Shown piece by piece: positions 1 to 12,500 of a stretch of DNA of 64,000 bases (within the stretch, counting starts at the first letter, position 1; every line of letters begins with the position of its first letter). The notes under the pieces are model-generated. The model was given only the letters and a program-made list of their open reading frames with translations, was not told the origin of the DNA and made no database searches. The stretch comes from Clytia hemisphaerica. Lineage: Eukaryota > Cnidaria > Hydrozoa > Leptothecata > Clytiidae. The stretch is from assembly GCA_902728285.1 (NCBI GenBank), contig CACVBU010000904.1, positions 124,001 to 188,000 of the forward strand, given 5' to 3'. Both the position numbers and the translations under genes were made by a program.

Positions 1-19
1 TTATAACATTCTGTGTCAG

Positions 20-64
20 ACTAATCTACCTGCACCAAGCTCTATAATTTTAGAACTTTGTGAG
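20..64 (+). CDS. Possible short exon at the window edge
   Basis: A 45-base stretch, open in one frame, is preceded by CAG at 17-19 and followed by GTGAGG at 65-70, so it looks like a phase 0-0 exon of 15 codons. It could be an upstream exon of the CoA-transferase gene starting at 532, the end of a gene outside the window, or chance. The phase does not match the exon at 532 directly. No protein family can be assigned from 15 residues. Confidence 0.2.
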
Positions 65-531
65 GTGAGGTATTTTTTGTTTTTTCTAAAATTATGAGCT
101 TGGATTCCCAGGCTATCTGCATGGTAGCCTGTTTTTGACTTTCAGTTTAAATAAAATAAATCAGAAGTTGCTTGTAAAGGAACCATCTGATTCTCTGATA
201 TGCAGATAGATAAGGTGACTTGCATTTTATAAGAGTTAAAAGGAGCACTAAATATGAGTGGTCAGGGGGTAAATAAATCATACTTTTGGGTATCCTCATG
301 GCAAAACATTTCCATCATTATTTTATTCATCTATTTGGAGGCTGTTTTCAACAAGAATTAAGTGTTGCAATTGTATTGGATTGGACATTTTACAAGACAA
401 AAAACTAGTTGTGCATGGTAAACACAGAGTAAAGCCCTTAAAAATTGTTCTTTTAAAATATAAAGATTAGGGAATCAGCTTGTGTTTAAAAAAGAATAGG
501 TCGTTTAGGTAGATGAAATAAAGACTTCAGC

Positions 532-3500
532 ATGAAAGGCCCCCTAGCAGGAATAAGGATTTGCGATATGACCAGGTAATAATTTTTTCATCTTTTGGCT
601 TATGTAGATTTCTTTGTGATGTTTTATCTTGTAAAAGCACCTGTTATTGGCTAAATTAATTCAGCAAAAAGTAAAGGTATTTGACCTGGCTTTCTAGTAT
701 TTATAATTTTGAAAGTTTTATTATAATTTTCAACTTATTTTTATTCTTTTTTTTCAAATTTTCAGAGTTCTTGCAGGGCCTTATTGCACAATGGTTTTGG
801 CTGATATGGGTGCCGAAGTTATCAAAATTGAGAAGCCAGGTTGAGAATTGGAGGAAAAAAATATTATTTTAAAAACTCTCTTAGTCCCACGCAAATTTTT
901 GAAAACAGATTTTTTATGGTCGCATTTGCATGTTTCTAGAAGGTTGAGCAACCCTATAGCGGCAATTGTTTTGAAATTATCTAAATTCTATGAGAAAAAA
1001 GAGCCAATTGAAAAAACGAAATAAAATTTTCGAATTTTTCAAGTTTCATGATCTTCAATTTCGACACTTTTTCAAAGTATAACTTTTGAAAATTGGCCAG
1101 TTAAGAATTGTAATACTAATCACTAAAATTGTGTACAACACAGCGTTTTTTTGTGATACAGATGATTCATAATTGTTTTCAGGTAGCGGTGATGATACTA
1201 GAAAATGGGGACCACCTTTCATCAATGGCCATTCATATTATTTCCTTTCGATAAATCGAAATAAAAAGGTAGATTCTTTAATATGCGAGGATCTCTAATT
1301 TTTAACTGCAAAAGTATATAACTTTCAATACCCAGTTTATACACCTATCAACTCTTAGCAGCAGGGTCCTCTTTTTAGAGGAGGGGTGATGAATTTACAG
1401 TGAACAATTCAAACCCACCGCCAATACTCTAGAGGCATTTGCAGTAGAGTACAAACTGTTTTGGGCATACGAATAACTTAACTATATTGGCATCTTACAT
1501 TTTTCACAAGAGCACTAATACACGTGTTTTCCATACCGTCTTTGAGAAGAATTTTCCTTCTATTTTTTTAGTTTTGTTACGATTCTCCACAAAAGCGTTA
1601 AGGGTTGATAGCTGTATTAAATGAAATCATAAATCCATCTGGAAAGTAAAGAATAACTTTAAAAAACTTTGGAACAGATTTCATATCGACAAAATCACCA
1701 AAAATCTTTCGGTTTTATTGGATAACATTTACTATAACCGTTTTGGTTCTAGAGTCTTGCTGTTGATGTGGCAACAAAATCTGGAAGAAAAATCATCTAT
1801 GAGGTGAGTCATATTCTTACATCATTTATAAACAGATTTCAGAAAAACGAATTTCACAGTCTTTACAAACTATAATAATCTGATATTTTTGAAATTTTTG
1901 ATTGAACAAGGAAAAAGAGCACCATCTTAATTATTCATTTTTTCTGACATGCCTTTAGACTTTGTACATGCTTAAGATTTCTGCATCAGAAATTATGAAA
2001 ATCAAAAATATGAATTTATGAATAAGAAGAAAAGATAAACAAATATCTACAATGTGACAAAAATTAGGTAAAATTATAAAAATCTAAATTGAATTAATAG
2101 TGAGAAATCCTATTTAAAAATTTAATTTTAATTTATAAAATCCAATATTATATATATATTTTGCTTTTCTAGTTATCAAAGAAAAGTGATGTATTTATTG
2201 AGAACTTTGTTCCTGAGAAGCTAGATTCAATGTCTCTTGGATATAACGCAATTTCAAAAGTCAACCCACAGATTATTTATTGTAGTTTGACTGGCTATGG
2301 TAGTAGAGGTCCTGATAAACTTCTGCCTGGTTATGATTTGATGGCTAGTGCAATTGGAGGTGGAATGCATATAACTGGGCGAAAAGTATGGTGTTTTCTG
2401 CTCATCAGGTTTCAGAACAGACCCTGAAATTTGTCTCGGGAAAATTCAAGGAATTTGATTTTCCAGATTCCTTTTATGATAGAATAGCAATTACTTATAC
2501 GGATTTCGTTCAAAAATTGCATAATTTCAGTAATTCTGCAGAGGAAACTTGCCATATTTTGTTTAAAAATTTCAGTCTGAACCTTGCTCTTATATTTCAT
2601 TCAAAAACATTTAGCCTGTTCCCTTTGATTTTGATTTAGACAGGGAGATGAGATTTAATGCCAACGTTATTTTTTTTGTGAAATTTAGTGTATAAATGTG
2701 CAAATCATAAAATTACTTCTAACTGTTAAGACTCTAATACCAATACTGTTGCTAGATTATTTTGTAGCTTAACCTAAATTCTAGTGTTAATGTGCACCAG
2801 TCAAACAATTTTTCTGATTTTTTCTAATTTATTCATGAATCCTTAGTAAACTAAATAAGTAAGCGAGTGTAGCCGGACCACTGGCTACGGGTCGCAAGGT
2901 TGTGGGTTCAACCCCCAGCCGGGTCATACCAAAGATTCCCAAAATGGTACTTGCAGATGCCTCTCTGCTTGATGCTCAGCAATTAAGAGAATGATCAAGG
3001 GTAATTGGAGCAATCCAGGGAGAAATATTGGCGCCCTCCCCTACCTTCGGATAGATAGCTATCGAAAGAGTTGCCTATGGGTCGCCTCCGACTTTGGTTG
3101 CAGACTTACTTACTTTTTGGACCTACCCCGGTGGGGTGAAGGTCCTATAAATTAACCCGTGTTCGTTAGTTAGTTCGTTCGTTCGTTCGTTAGTTACCAA
3201 CTTTTCTCGAGATTGGCTCATTCAATTTTTCTGATTTTTTGCACAAAGGTGCATTACTATAAACCCTCGAATGTGACGGAGCCCGATTTTCGAAAAAAAA
3301 TTTTTTCCGGCCGGTAGAACCGGAAATGTCCCGAAAAAAGCGGTTTTTTGAGATTTTCTCGAGATTTTATCATTAGTTTTTTGCGATTTTTTGCACATAG
3401 ATGCACATTAGTACTGCCGAAAAGGTGTCGAAAACCGTTTGCCGAAAAAAAATTTTTTCCGGTCTGTAGAACCGGAAATGTGCCGGAAATCGTCGTTTTT

Positions 3501-6500
3501 TTCATATTTCCGTCACATTTTTTCAACTTATTTAATTGTTTCTTTACAGAAAAATGTTCTTTATGATGATGCCCAAAACTTAGCATTGTTTGATTTCCAA
3601 AAAAATCATCCTTTGAATCCGGAACTCCTTAAAAATCGCCGGAACAGCCGAAAACCGGCGTAAAACGGTTTTCCTTCATTTTTTCAACTTATACTCGACA
3701 GATTTTCATGATTTTTTGCACAATGATGTAAAATGGCAATGCCCAAAATGTGACAGAGCCCAATTTTCGAAAAAGAAATTTTTCCGGCCGCTAGAACCGG
3801 AAATGTCCCGAAAAAAGCGGTTTTTTGAGATTTTCTCGAGATTTTATCATTAGTTTTTTGCGATTTTTGCACATAGATGCACATTAGTACTGCCGAAAAG
3901 GTGTCGAAAACCGTTTGCCGAAAAAATTTTTTTCCGGTCTGTAGAACCGGAAATGTGATGTGCCGGAAATCGTCGTTTTTTCACATTTCCGTCACATTTT
4001 TTCAACTTATTTAATTGTTTCTTTACAGAAAAATGTTCTTTATGATGATGTCCAAAACTTAGCATCGTTTAATTTCCAAGAAAATCATCCTTTGAATCCG
4101 GAACTCCTTAAAAATCGCCGGAACAGCCGAAAACCGGCGTAAAACGGTTTTCCTTCATTTTTTCAACTTATACTCGACAGATTTTCATGATTTTTTGCAC
4201 AATGATGTAAAATGGCAATGCCCAAAATGTGACAGAGCCCAATTTTCGAAAAAGTAATTTTTCCGGCCGCTAGAACCGGAAATGTCCCGAAAAAAGCGGT
4301 TTTTTGAGATTTTCTCGAGATGAATGATTGATTAAAGTGTCGATATTATTTTTCTTTCACCGTTAAACATCGATGCGTTTCTTAATTGCTTTCTCCGTTC
4401 CAATAGATATATAAATCGAAATTTAAAATTATACATTACTTCCATTAAATTCTAATTATTCGTTTTATAAATAGGTAGGTCCATTAAAGTATTACTTGTT
4501 AAATAAGTAAAATATCTTTTCCTAGGATGGTAGACCAATGAGACATGGAGTTGCTACTACAGATATATTAACAGGATTGTATGCACACTCAGCCATTATT
4601 GCAGCACTATATGAAAGAACTCTTTCTGGAAAGGGGAAAAAGATTGATTGCTCTTTATTACAATCACAGGTATTAAGATAGATCACAATAAAGTTTTCTT
4701 TGCTTTCGTCATATTAAGTAATAACTAGATTTTATCTTGGAAATGATTCACATTCCCATTAAAAGCTCGAAACCTACATTTTATTTTTGTGTAATCTTAG
4801 TTTTGCCTTTTTGCTGTCCAGTGCAAAGATTATTCCTGTAAAAACCCTTAGTAAATATTTTACATAAATTATTCTCTTTTTAGATTAGAGAGTTTCCTTT
4901 ATTTTCCTTTATATTTTTAATTTTTTTAGGTTTCTTTCTTCTCTCATTCTTTCAGATAGCTAGTATGCACTCACATGCCAGCAGTTATTTGAACGCCAAT
5001 CAATCTACAACTCGTATGGGCACTGAGCATCCCAATATATCACCTTATCAGGTAATCCATTATACTTTTCCAAAGCAAGAATGTTTTAGCACTAGTTTGG
5101 ACGGCGGACTTTCTTTCCTGTATATTCTTCTAATTGTCACAGTAGGCAGAAAGTGGGCACAAAAAGTTGGCAGTTGAAATCTTTGCTTGGGAAAGACTAG
5201 AAAGAAGTCATTGCATTGACTTCAAAAGTTTGTAATGCATTGACTTTAGTAGACAGTCAACTTTATGCCCACTTTAATTCACAATTAGAATAGGCAGGGT
5301 GAAAAGTGGACCGTTTAAACTAGAGATGCCACTCATGTCTCCTTTGATAAAATGTGGAAGAAAATCAATGTTTACATTACTACTCATTTCAAGGGTTATG
5401 ATAATTTTTGAAATCAGAAAATATTTTTCTTCTAATGATAATATAATTTTCAGGGGATTTTCCAGCATTCGGAGGTCCATCTTATGCATACTGTTTAATT
5501 TTCATTCATTCTATCTGAGGATAAGGTCCATGTGCATCGTGTGGATCTTCCTCGACTATTTTTAAGTTTTCGATTTTTTGAATAAATATATCATCCAACA
5601 AGCCAAATATTGCTTCCAAGTTATCAGACCTTGATCTAAACTTGTACTTCATGATTTTGTATCGTACCACGTAACCAAGATATTGATATTCGTGCGATCC
5701 CTTCACTTTAATCAAAGACATGTTTACTATTTTGGAGTACAATTGAGATCTGAGTGATACAATATCAATTTCTTCGGCAATTTGAAGGCACCTTAATATG
5801 CTTGATATATTACCAATTTTCAGCATTGAATTAACTTGTTCTTTAACCAACACTTTCAGCCATTCTACATCGAATCTTTCACACATAGCATACAGTTCCA
5901 CAATTTGATGGTAGGCTGAAGGAAAAAAAGACTTTCTAGGAAGAAAATAACAGATTCTTAAACGACGAGAGATCTTTCAACCTTAGGGAGTGGTTAGAAA
6001 GTAACTACTAGGGGGAGTGGATACTTTCTGACCACTCCCTTATCACGGTGGGTTCAATGATGGAAATAGGAATAACGGAATTAATGTGATGAAAACTTCA
6101 GGAAACTGGAATTATGGGACTACAAAGTTGATTAAAAATCGAATTTGCGAGAAAAATCAAGAAAAAATGAAGAAAAAAAACGAACATATTTATGAAGATT
6201 CTAATTTCTAGATTTCTAAATACTCAGAAGTACCATTTTCTTAGCTCCTATCAGCAAATTTTAGCTGTAATAAATATAGAGCCAGTGTGCTTATGGTATT
6301 ACTTCTTTACACGTTAGAAATTGAACCACTAAAATCTATACCGTCCATAAATGTCATAGAGTCTTTACACGTTAGAAATGGGATACCATTAATAAATGTC
6401 ATAAGAATTAAAAAAACCTTTCGAAAGAGGCTAGTTATTGAGAGGACTTTTTGAGAGGGAGAAAGTAAAGTGCCTACTTCGCAACATTAGCGAGGTTAAG

Positions 6501-9500
6501 CAAGAAGCTATCTATTACGTACGGAATCTATTACGTGAGTTTTTAGACTGGATCCGAGGCGTTTTAGCCTGATTCCTAAAGCTTCACGGCATAGAAAAAA
6601 AAGTGGTTAAGCAAAAAGGCGATCTATGACGTATGACGTAATGTTTATTTTTCCGTATCTCACTTTCGGCCCCAACTTATAAAATTTTATTTTTCTTTCT
6701 TTCTTTTCCAGCTTTCTTGTTGGTGGTTTGGTCTATAAAACCCCCTTACTTTCAATCTTAATCTACTTAGTTTTTTCCCAAGACAAATGTTTACACAAAA
6801 ATTAAAACTAGACAAGCATTACTTTTACTATTTTTATTCAACATTTTTATAAACAAAAAATATGTCTATACTTCAATGAATTCTTAACATTGCAATAAAA
6901 ATATATAATTTCATAATTTAATTCCTAGTTTACATAGGTACCAATCAAAAATTACTGCTTTATTTATAAACAAAAAAATAATCTGTAAGAGCATAGTGAA
7001 CATCAGTCTGTCATCCTTATTTTGCTGCATATTTCTATATGAATGCTTACACCATTAGCATTACCAATAAAAACACTCTTATAAAAAAGTGTGCAAATCA
7101 GGTCTTTAGTTTCATACCTGGCAGGTGTTCCTTCTTCTGCTTCTTTGCATTCCAAGGTATCAATATCACCTAGGAAGGGAGATGTCTCTTTAGAATCAAA
7201 CCAAACTTTCTGGAATGTTATAACATTATAATGTTGAAGAAGTTGAAGGATGACCAGTCAATAAAAATTTTTCAGTAAAGGATTGAGAACTGAAAGCAGT
7301 AGCGGTTGTCCAGAAGATAGAGTTTTATATAATTTTCGAGAACGGTTTGAAGTTCAGTGGTTGTGTGACATCAGGTTCTTACTCACTCTGATTTGTACGT
7401 ACAATATATATAGTTGATGATGGAGTAGAAATTGAATCTCGTTGCTTAGTTGTAGCAGTTGAAATTGGAACAATAAAAAAAGATTTCTTCTGTTATGCTT
7501 CGGGTGGAAGGGTAAATTTATTTGAGCTTGGCAGAGCAGTCTTTTTCGTGTTTGTTGCTTTGGGTGGGTGACATTATAACTTTGGCTTCTTCGCACTTGA
7601 TGGTGGCACCAAAGAAACACTGAAAAACATGAAAAAGAAATATGGTTGCATGCTGTTCATTGTAATGGTTACTTTGAATGTATTTGGACTTTGAGAGCAT
7701 ATAAAAAGCAAGATAAAAAAGAGAAGAAAAACAAAAGAACCAGAAAAAACTTCAGTTTGTTATGGTTTGATAAAAAAGTCAGCAAAGATTATTTTATTAC
7801 ACTTACATCTTGACCTTCTTTTGTGCAATAAATCATTTCACTTTGTTTGTATGCATCGTAGTTTCCACAGATGAGATTCTAAACATTTCTACTGTTAGTT
7901 TTCTCAGCTCAAACTTGTCAGAAATCAAAAAAAATTTACCAAAGTTTCTTTTCTGTTTACATTTTTTTCGGGTGATTTTTTATCCTAAACGATTCAGCCC
8001 AATCTCCGTAAGGTAAATTTCCCGTGGATCATGCTTATATCCTAATCGATATCTATTACGTGAGATTGGAGAATTTCGCGCAATAGATCCACTCCCCAAG
8101 CTATGACGTACAGGTCAAATTTCACGGGACAGAGTTAGCCTTGAGATTCGGGCTCTAGCCCGCGAAAAACTCACGTAATAGATTCCGTACGTAATAGATA
8201 GCTTCTTGCTTAACCTCGCTATTAAAAAGAACGACAAATTTCACCATCGACAACCCCGATCGAAAGTGACTGTACTATCCACCCCTACGTATCCATTCCT
8301 CTTTGTGTATTGTGTATAATAACGACTAACAGTTTACAGTTTATAAATACGCATGCGTTTTAACTTTGTTTTGAAAATGAAACAATAGATGCAAAGTAGA
8401 CACTTTCTCTATGTGTTTTTACCTTTAAGTTGGAATTGATGTTTAGGATAAAAAAATCGAAGCATAAGCAAAAAAGCGTTTAGGTCTCCATCCTTCAATT
8501 CTACGTTCAATTTTGTTGTATTAGCTTCTTTATTGTTTTCAATCAAGTCTTTAAATCTGCCAGAAAGTCTCTTCAAAGTTTGTTTATGCAGGTGAAAAGA
8601 AACAGTTTTGCTGACTACAATTTCAATATCGCTATGTTCGGTGGGCTTTTTGAAAACATTTTGAAAAGGAAGATCATAAGTTCTTTCGGTTGGTTTCTTC
8701 TTTGTCTTCAAGCTCTCTATGATATCCGTCAGCTCTGATATATACTCGGTTTTGTTTTCTGCTGATAATGGCAAAGATTTAAAAGCAATAGTGAACAGGC
8801 ACTTTATAGCAAGTTCTATTTTCAAATCTTCTGATAAATCTTTGAAGTCCTTTGATTGCAGCATGCTTAAGAAATTCTCCATCCTGAAATAATTTGAAGC
8901 ATGATTTTTGATAATTTCGTCCTTTAAGGCAGTCATCTGATATTTGTCTGCGTAGAACAGAACTTTGATGCCATGAATTGCCAGTCCACACTCCTTCTTG
9001 TCCAGAAAGAAATTACTGATTCTCTGCTTTATCCAGGGTGTCTCATAGTTTTCACACAGATCTAGAATGTTCTGGAATGGTGTTTGATCTAAGAATTTAA
9101 GAAAAGAAAGTTAAAATGTTAAAAAACTTAAATGCTGCAGATTGTTGCAGTAATAAAAAAAAAACGGATATAAAATTTGAAAATGTTTGTACGTAATGAA
9201 TGAACCACGAAAAATGATGATTTTTTTCTACCTTATTTTAAAGGTTTTTTGATTGAAAGGTCTGATGATGCTGATGCAGTAAAAACAAGTGCGACAAGAT
9301 TAGAAAAGGATTTTGAAAAAATGAAAATACATTGAATAAAAAAACATTCCTCAAATAAAGGGACTTTTACTGATACACGTTTTTTTTTTTATTAGAACCT
9401 AGTTTATAAGAACATATAGGCTGAAATTCGTCGAAAAAATAAGAACATCTTAAGAACATGCCCAGCCTCAGTTTGGAAAAAAATGACAAGAAACTACAAT

Positions 9501-12500
9501 TTTTTCCTCTTTTTAAGCAGTTTTAACCGAATTTAGGGATGGATCTTCAAAAGTCGAGAGTCAAATATTGTCCAAATTTTGCCAAATTTAAGTGCTCTTT
9601 ATTTTGTATCATATTGTCGATTTAGAGTAGTCTGAAAAATTAAGAACGCATTTAAGAACATTTTAGGCTGAAAATTGCTAAAAAAAATAAGCACATCCAG
9701 GCTCAGCCAAATTTTAGGTGTTCTAATAAAAAAAAAAACGTGTACTCTTTTGAATGTTTTTATGTTTATAATAAATAGAACGTTTTCTATCTTATAATCA
9801 AAACATTCGATTGTAAATTTGCTCGAAATCAACTTAGTTTGTTATTTTTTTGTTTACAAAAGCAATAGAATGCGAGGTCACATCTCGCGAAACAACTTTC
9901 AATCTTTCACTTGTTTACAGGATATCTTTGCGTAAAAAAGTAGCTTTAATTTATCTGACTCAGCATGAATACACTGCCTAAAATAAGCTCCTTTTTTCCC
10001 GTAGAAAACCTAACGTTTAACTCTTTAACATCCAAAACATACCGGTGATTTGTTGTCTAAGTTCAGGATAGAAAAACATGAAATACTGGATGACATCATC
10101 TATGTTGTGTTCTGTGATTGAGAATTCTTCTCTTGGGCTAGTCTCCACATCATTATCCTTGAACATTCGACTGAATGTTGGTGAATTTTGTTCCAATACA
10201 AACCGATGTAGGTGTAGTGTAACATTTTTGACATTAATCCTGACGTCAGAATCTTTTTGCTCTGATTTTATGAGTGGGTGTTTCAGCATTAAGTATTGTT
10301 TAATTCGCTTCATTTTTGCACATATAATTAATGTATTGTAGTTAATACAACCTAAAACAACAAGAAACGTTTATAAGTATTACAACACTTTTCTTATTTC
10401 ATTAATTGAAACCAATTTCCGTGAATACAAACCTGAGAGAGTATCCCCGAAAATTAATTTGATACCGTTAAAACCACTGCAAAAGCTTCTTTCGTTTTTA
10501 GGTTTTAAGGTTTTAGAAATGCTACTTTTGCTTTTCCTTTCCTCGTAAAATATGATTATTTTTCTTCACTGTGCAAGTTTGTTTGCTTGCTCAGTCTTGT
10601 TTTGGTTTATAGTAATGATCTAATTTCACTCGAAATTCTTTCTGTTGTAATACTGTACTGAAATCTGAGCTCTAAATAAACAAATGAACAGACTTACTAT
10701 GGATAAGACGAAAACGTTGATAAATTTTAAACGAAAAAGAAAAGATATAAGAGAAAAATCAAAATCAAAATCAAAATCAAAATACTTCAGCGACAATTGC
10801 ATTTATTTCTAGTAGCATAAACGATTTTGCAAAAATAACAACAGTCTGTTCTATTTACCTAATCTTTGGTATTTGATGATTCCGTGAAGACTTTACATCG
10901 GTTAGATAATGATTTCTGGAGGTTTTAACCCTGACTAATTTTGGTTATCAAAGCCTATACGTTCTTTTTTTATAACAACCAGAAAGATTTCTTTGAGACT
11001 CGGTTATTCACATTTTTCTGGGATTTTGAGCGTCTAATTGTTCTGAAGTTGTTTTTAATTTTGGGGCAAAATTGAGGTAGTGTTAGCTTTAAGGCTTGAT
11101 ACCCTTTTTTTTACAACGGTGATACTTAACTTTCTTAAAATTCAAGTCCTCGGGGCTGTTCTAACATTATTCCAATTTTCGGCTCTTAAAGTCTCTTTAT
11201 TCTTATTAAAGTTTTTATTTTTAAATAAGAGTGATATCGTTTGCTTGCTCATCAATTTTAATTCACAAGCTTTTTCACATTGAATTGACACGAATGTGGA
11301 GCAAGATTGGTCAGAAAGAGGAAAAGAAAAACATTTTTTTGCTTAACCATAGTATAACAATAGGTAGACACTGTCCTGATATGAAATATCTGCCTGATAT
11401 GAAACTATGAAACGGGAACACTCATGTAAAAATAAAACTTTTAAACAAAGAGTTTATTGCTGAAGTCATCGTCCTATAATTCTATTAACGATACATAGGT
11501 GTCAGCAAACAATGTTATTTGATCAGCGTCGTTATTGCGGCTTTGCAGTTGACTCTCTCTAATTCGATCTCCAAGGGACCAGGGAATTTATTCGAATTAG
11601 AGAGATATACGAATTACAGAGAATACATTAAACCACTTTCCAGCTGAGGGGACCAATATTCTAGTTCGAATTATAGAAACATTCGAATAGTAGAGATTCG
11701 AATTAGAGAGAGTTGACTGTATATCTCGAAATCCTAAAATCCTTTTAGGCCAATTTAATTGTTGTTTTACCAGGTTTTACGGGCCAAGCTACCCAAAAAA
11801 ACAGTATCGGTCGGTCGGCAAAAAAAATAAAAATAAAAGTAGAATTTCACCTATAAAATCTCCTAAAAAGGCAGCAAAAACTACTACATCTTGACGAAAA
11901 TGCGAAATAGAAAATAAAGAGACACAATAAGCTCGAATTCATTAATAAAATGAAAAATTGAACATAAAATTCACAAAAACCTTGGAAAAACTACCAAAAT
12001 TTTGAAAATTTGGCAGTTTGTAAAGCAGTGAAAATGAGAATGTACTACCAAAATCCATACACCCTTTCCCGAGTTTATTTTTACCAATATGAAAACGAGG
12101 CCGAGTAGGACAAAAATGTAAACATTGAAAAATCTACGCGGGCGATATAGGGAAAGGTGTGAACTCTCATGTTTTATATCTCTGCTCTTGGCTTTTAATT
12201 TGTGAATTATTTTGATTTTTGGAATTTCAGGGTCGGTCGGGCCCGTAAAACAACTAATCGAATTGGTTTCGCCTTATAGATTTATTGGAATTTTCTATCG
12301 ACTCCCCCCCCCCACTAAAATGAATAAACATGCAATTGATTCGTTTTCAGGCTTTCGATGCGAAAGATGGTTGCTTTGTAATCGCAGCTGCTAATGACAA
12401 ACATTTTAGGAGTTTATGTCATGTAAGTATCTTCGCTCATACTTAATTTTACTATCGTTCATCAATCCTACTGCTTTGATTTTGCAAAGCAAATAAACAG

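Noticed and set aside
2861-2935. tRNA gene
   Set aside because: The B-box is good and an A-box-like stretch exists, but no paired acceptor stem or proper anticodon arm can be drawn, and the sequence runs on into a SINE-like body.
3257-4142. Overlapping open frames on both strands in the CCGG-rich tandem repeat
   Set aside because: They repeat with the 478-base unit, differ between units by frame-changing indels, and match no family.
5274-5565. Overlapping plus and minus frames at the 3' end of the BTB gene
   Set aside because: They have no family similarity. The plus frame is antisense to the BTB terminal exon and its 3' flank.
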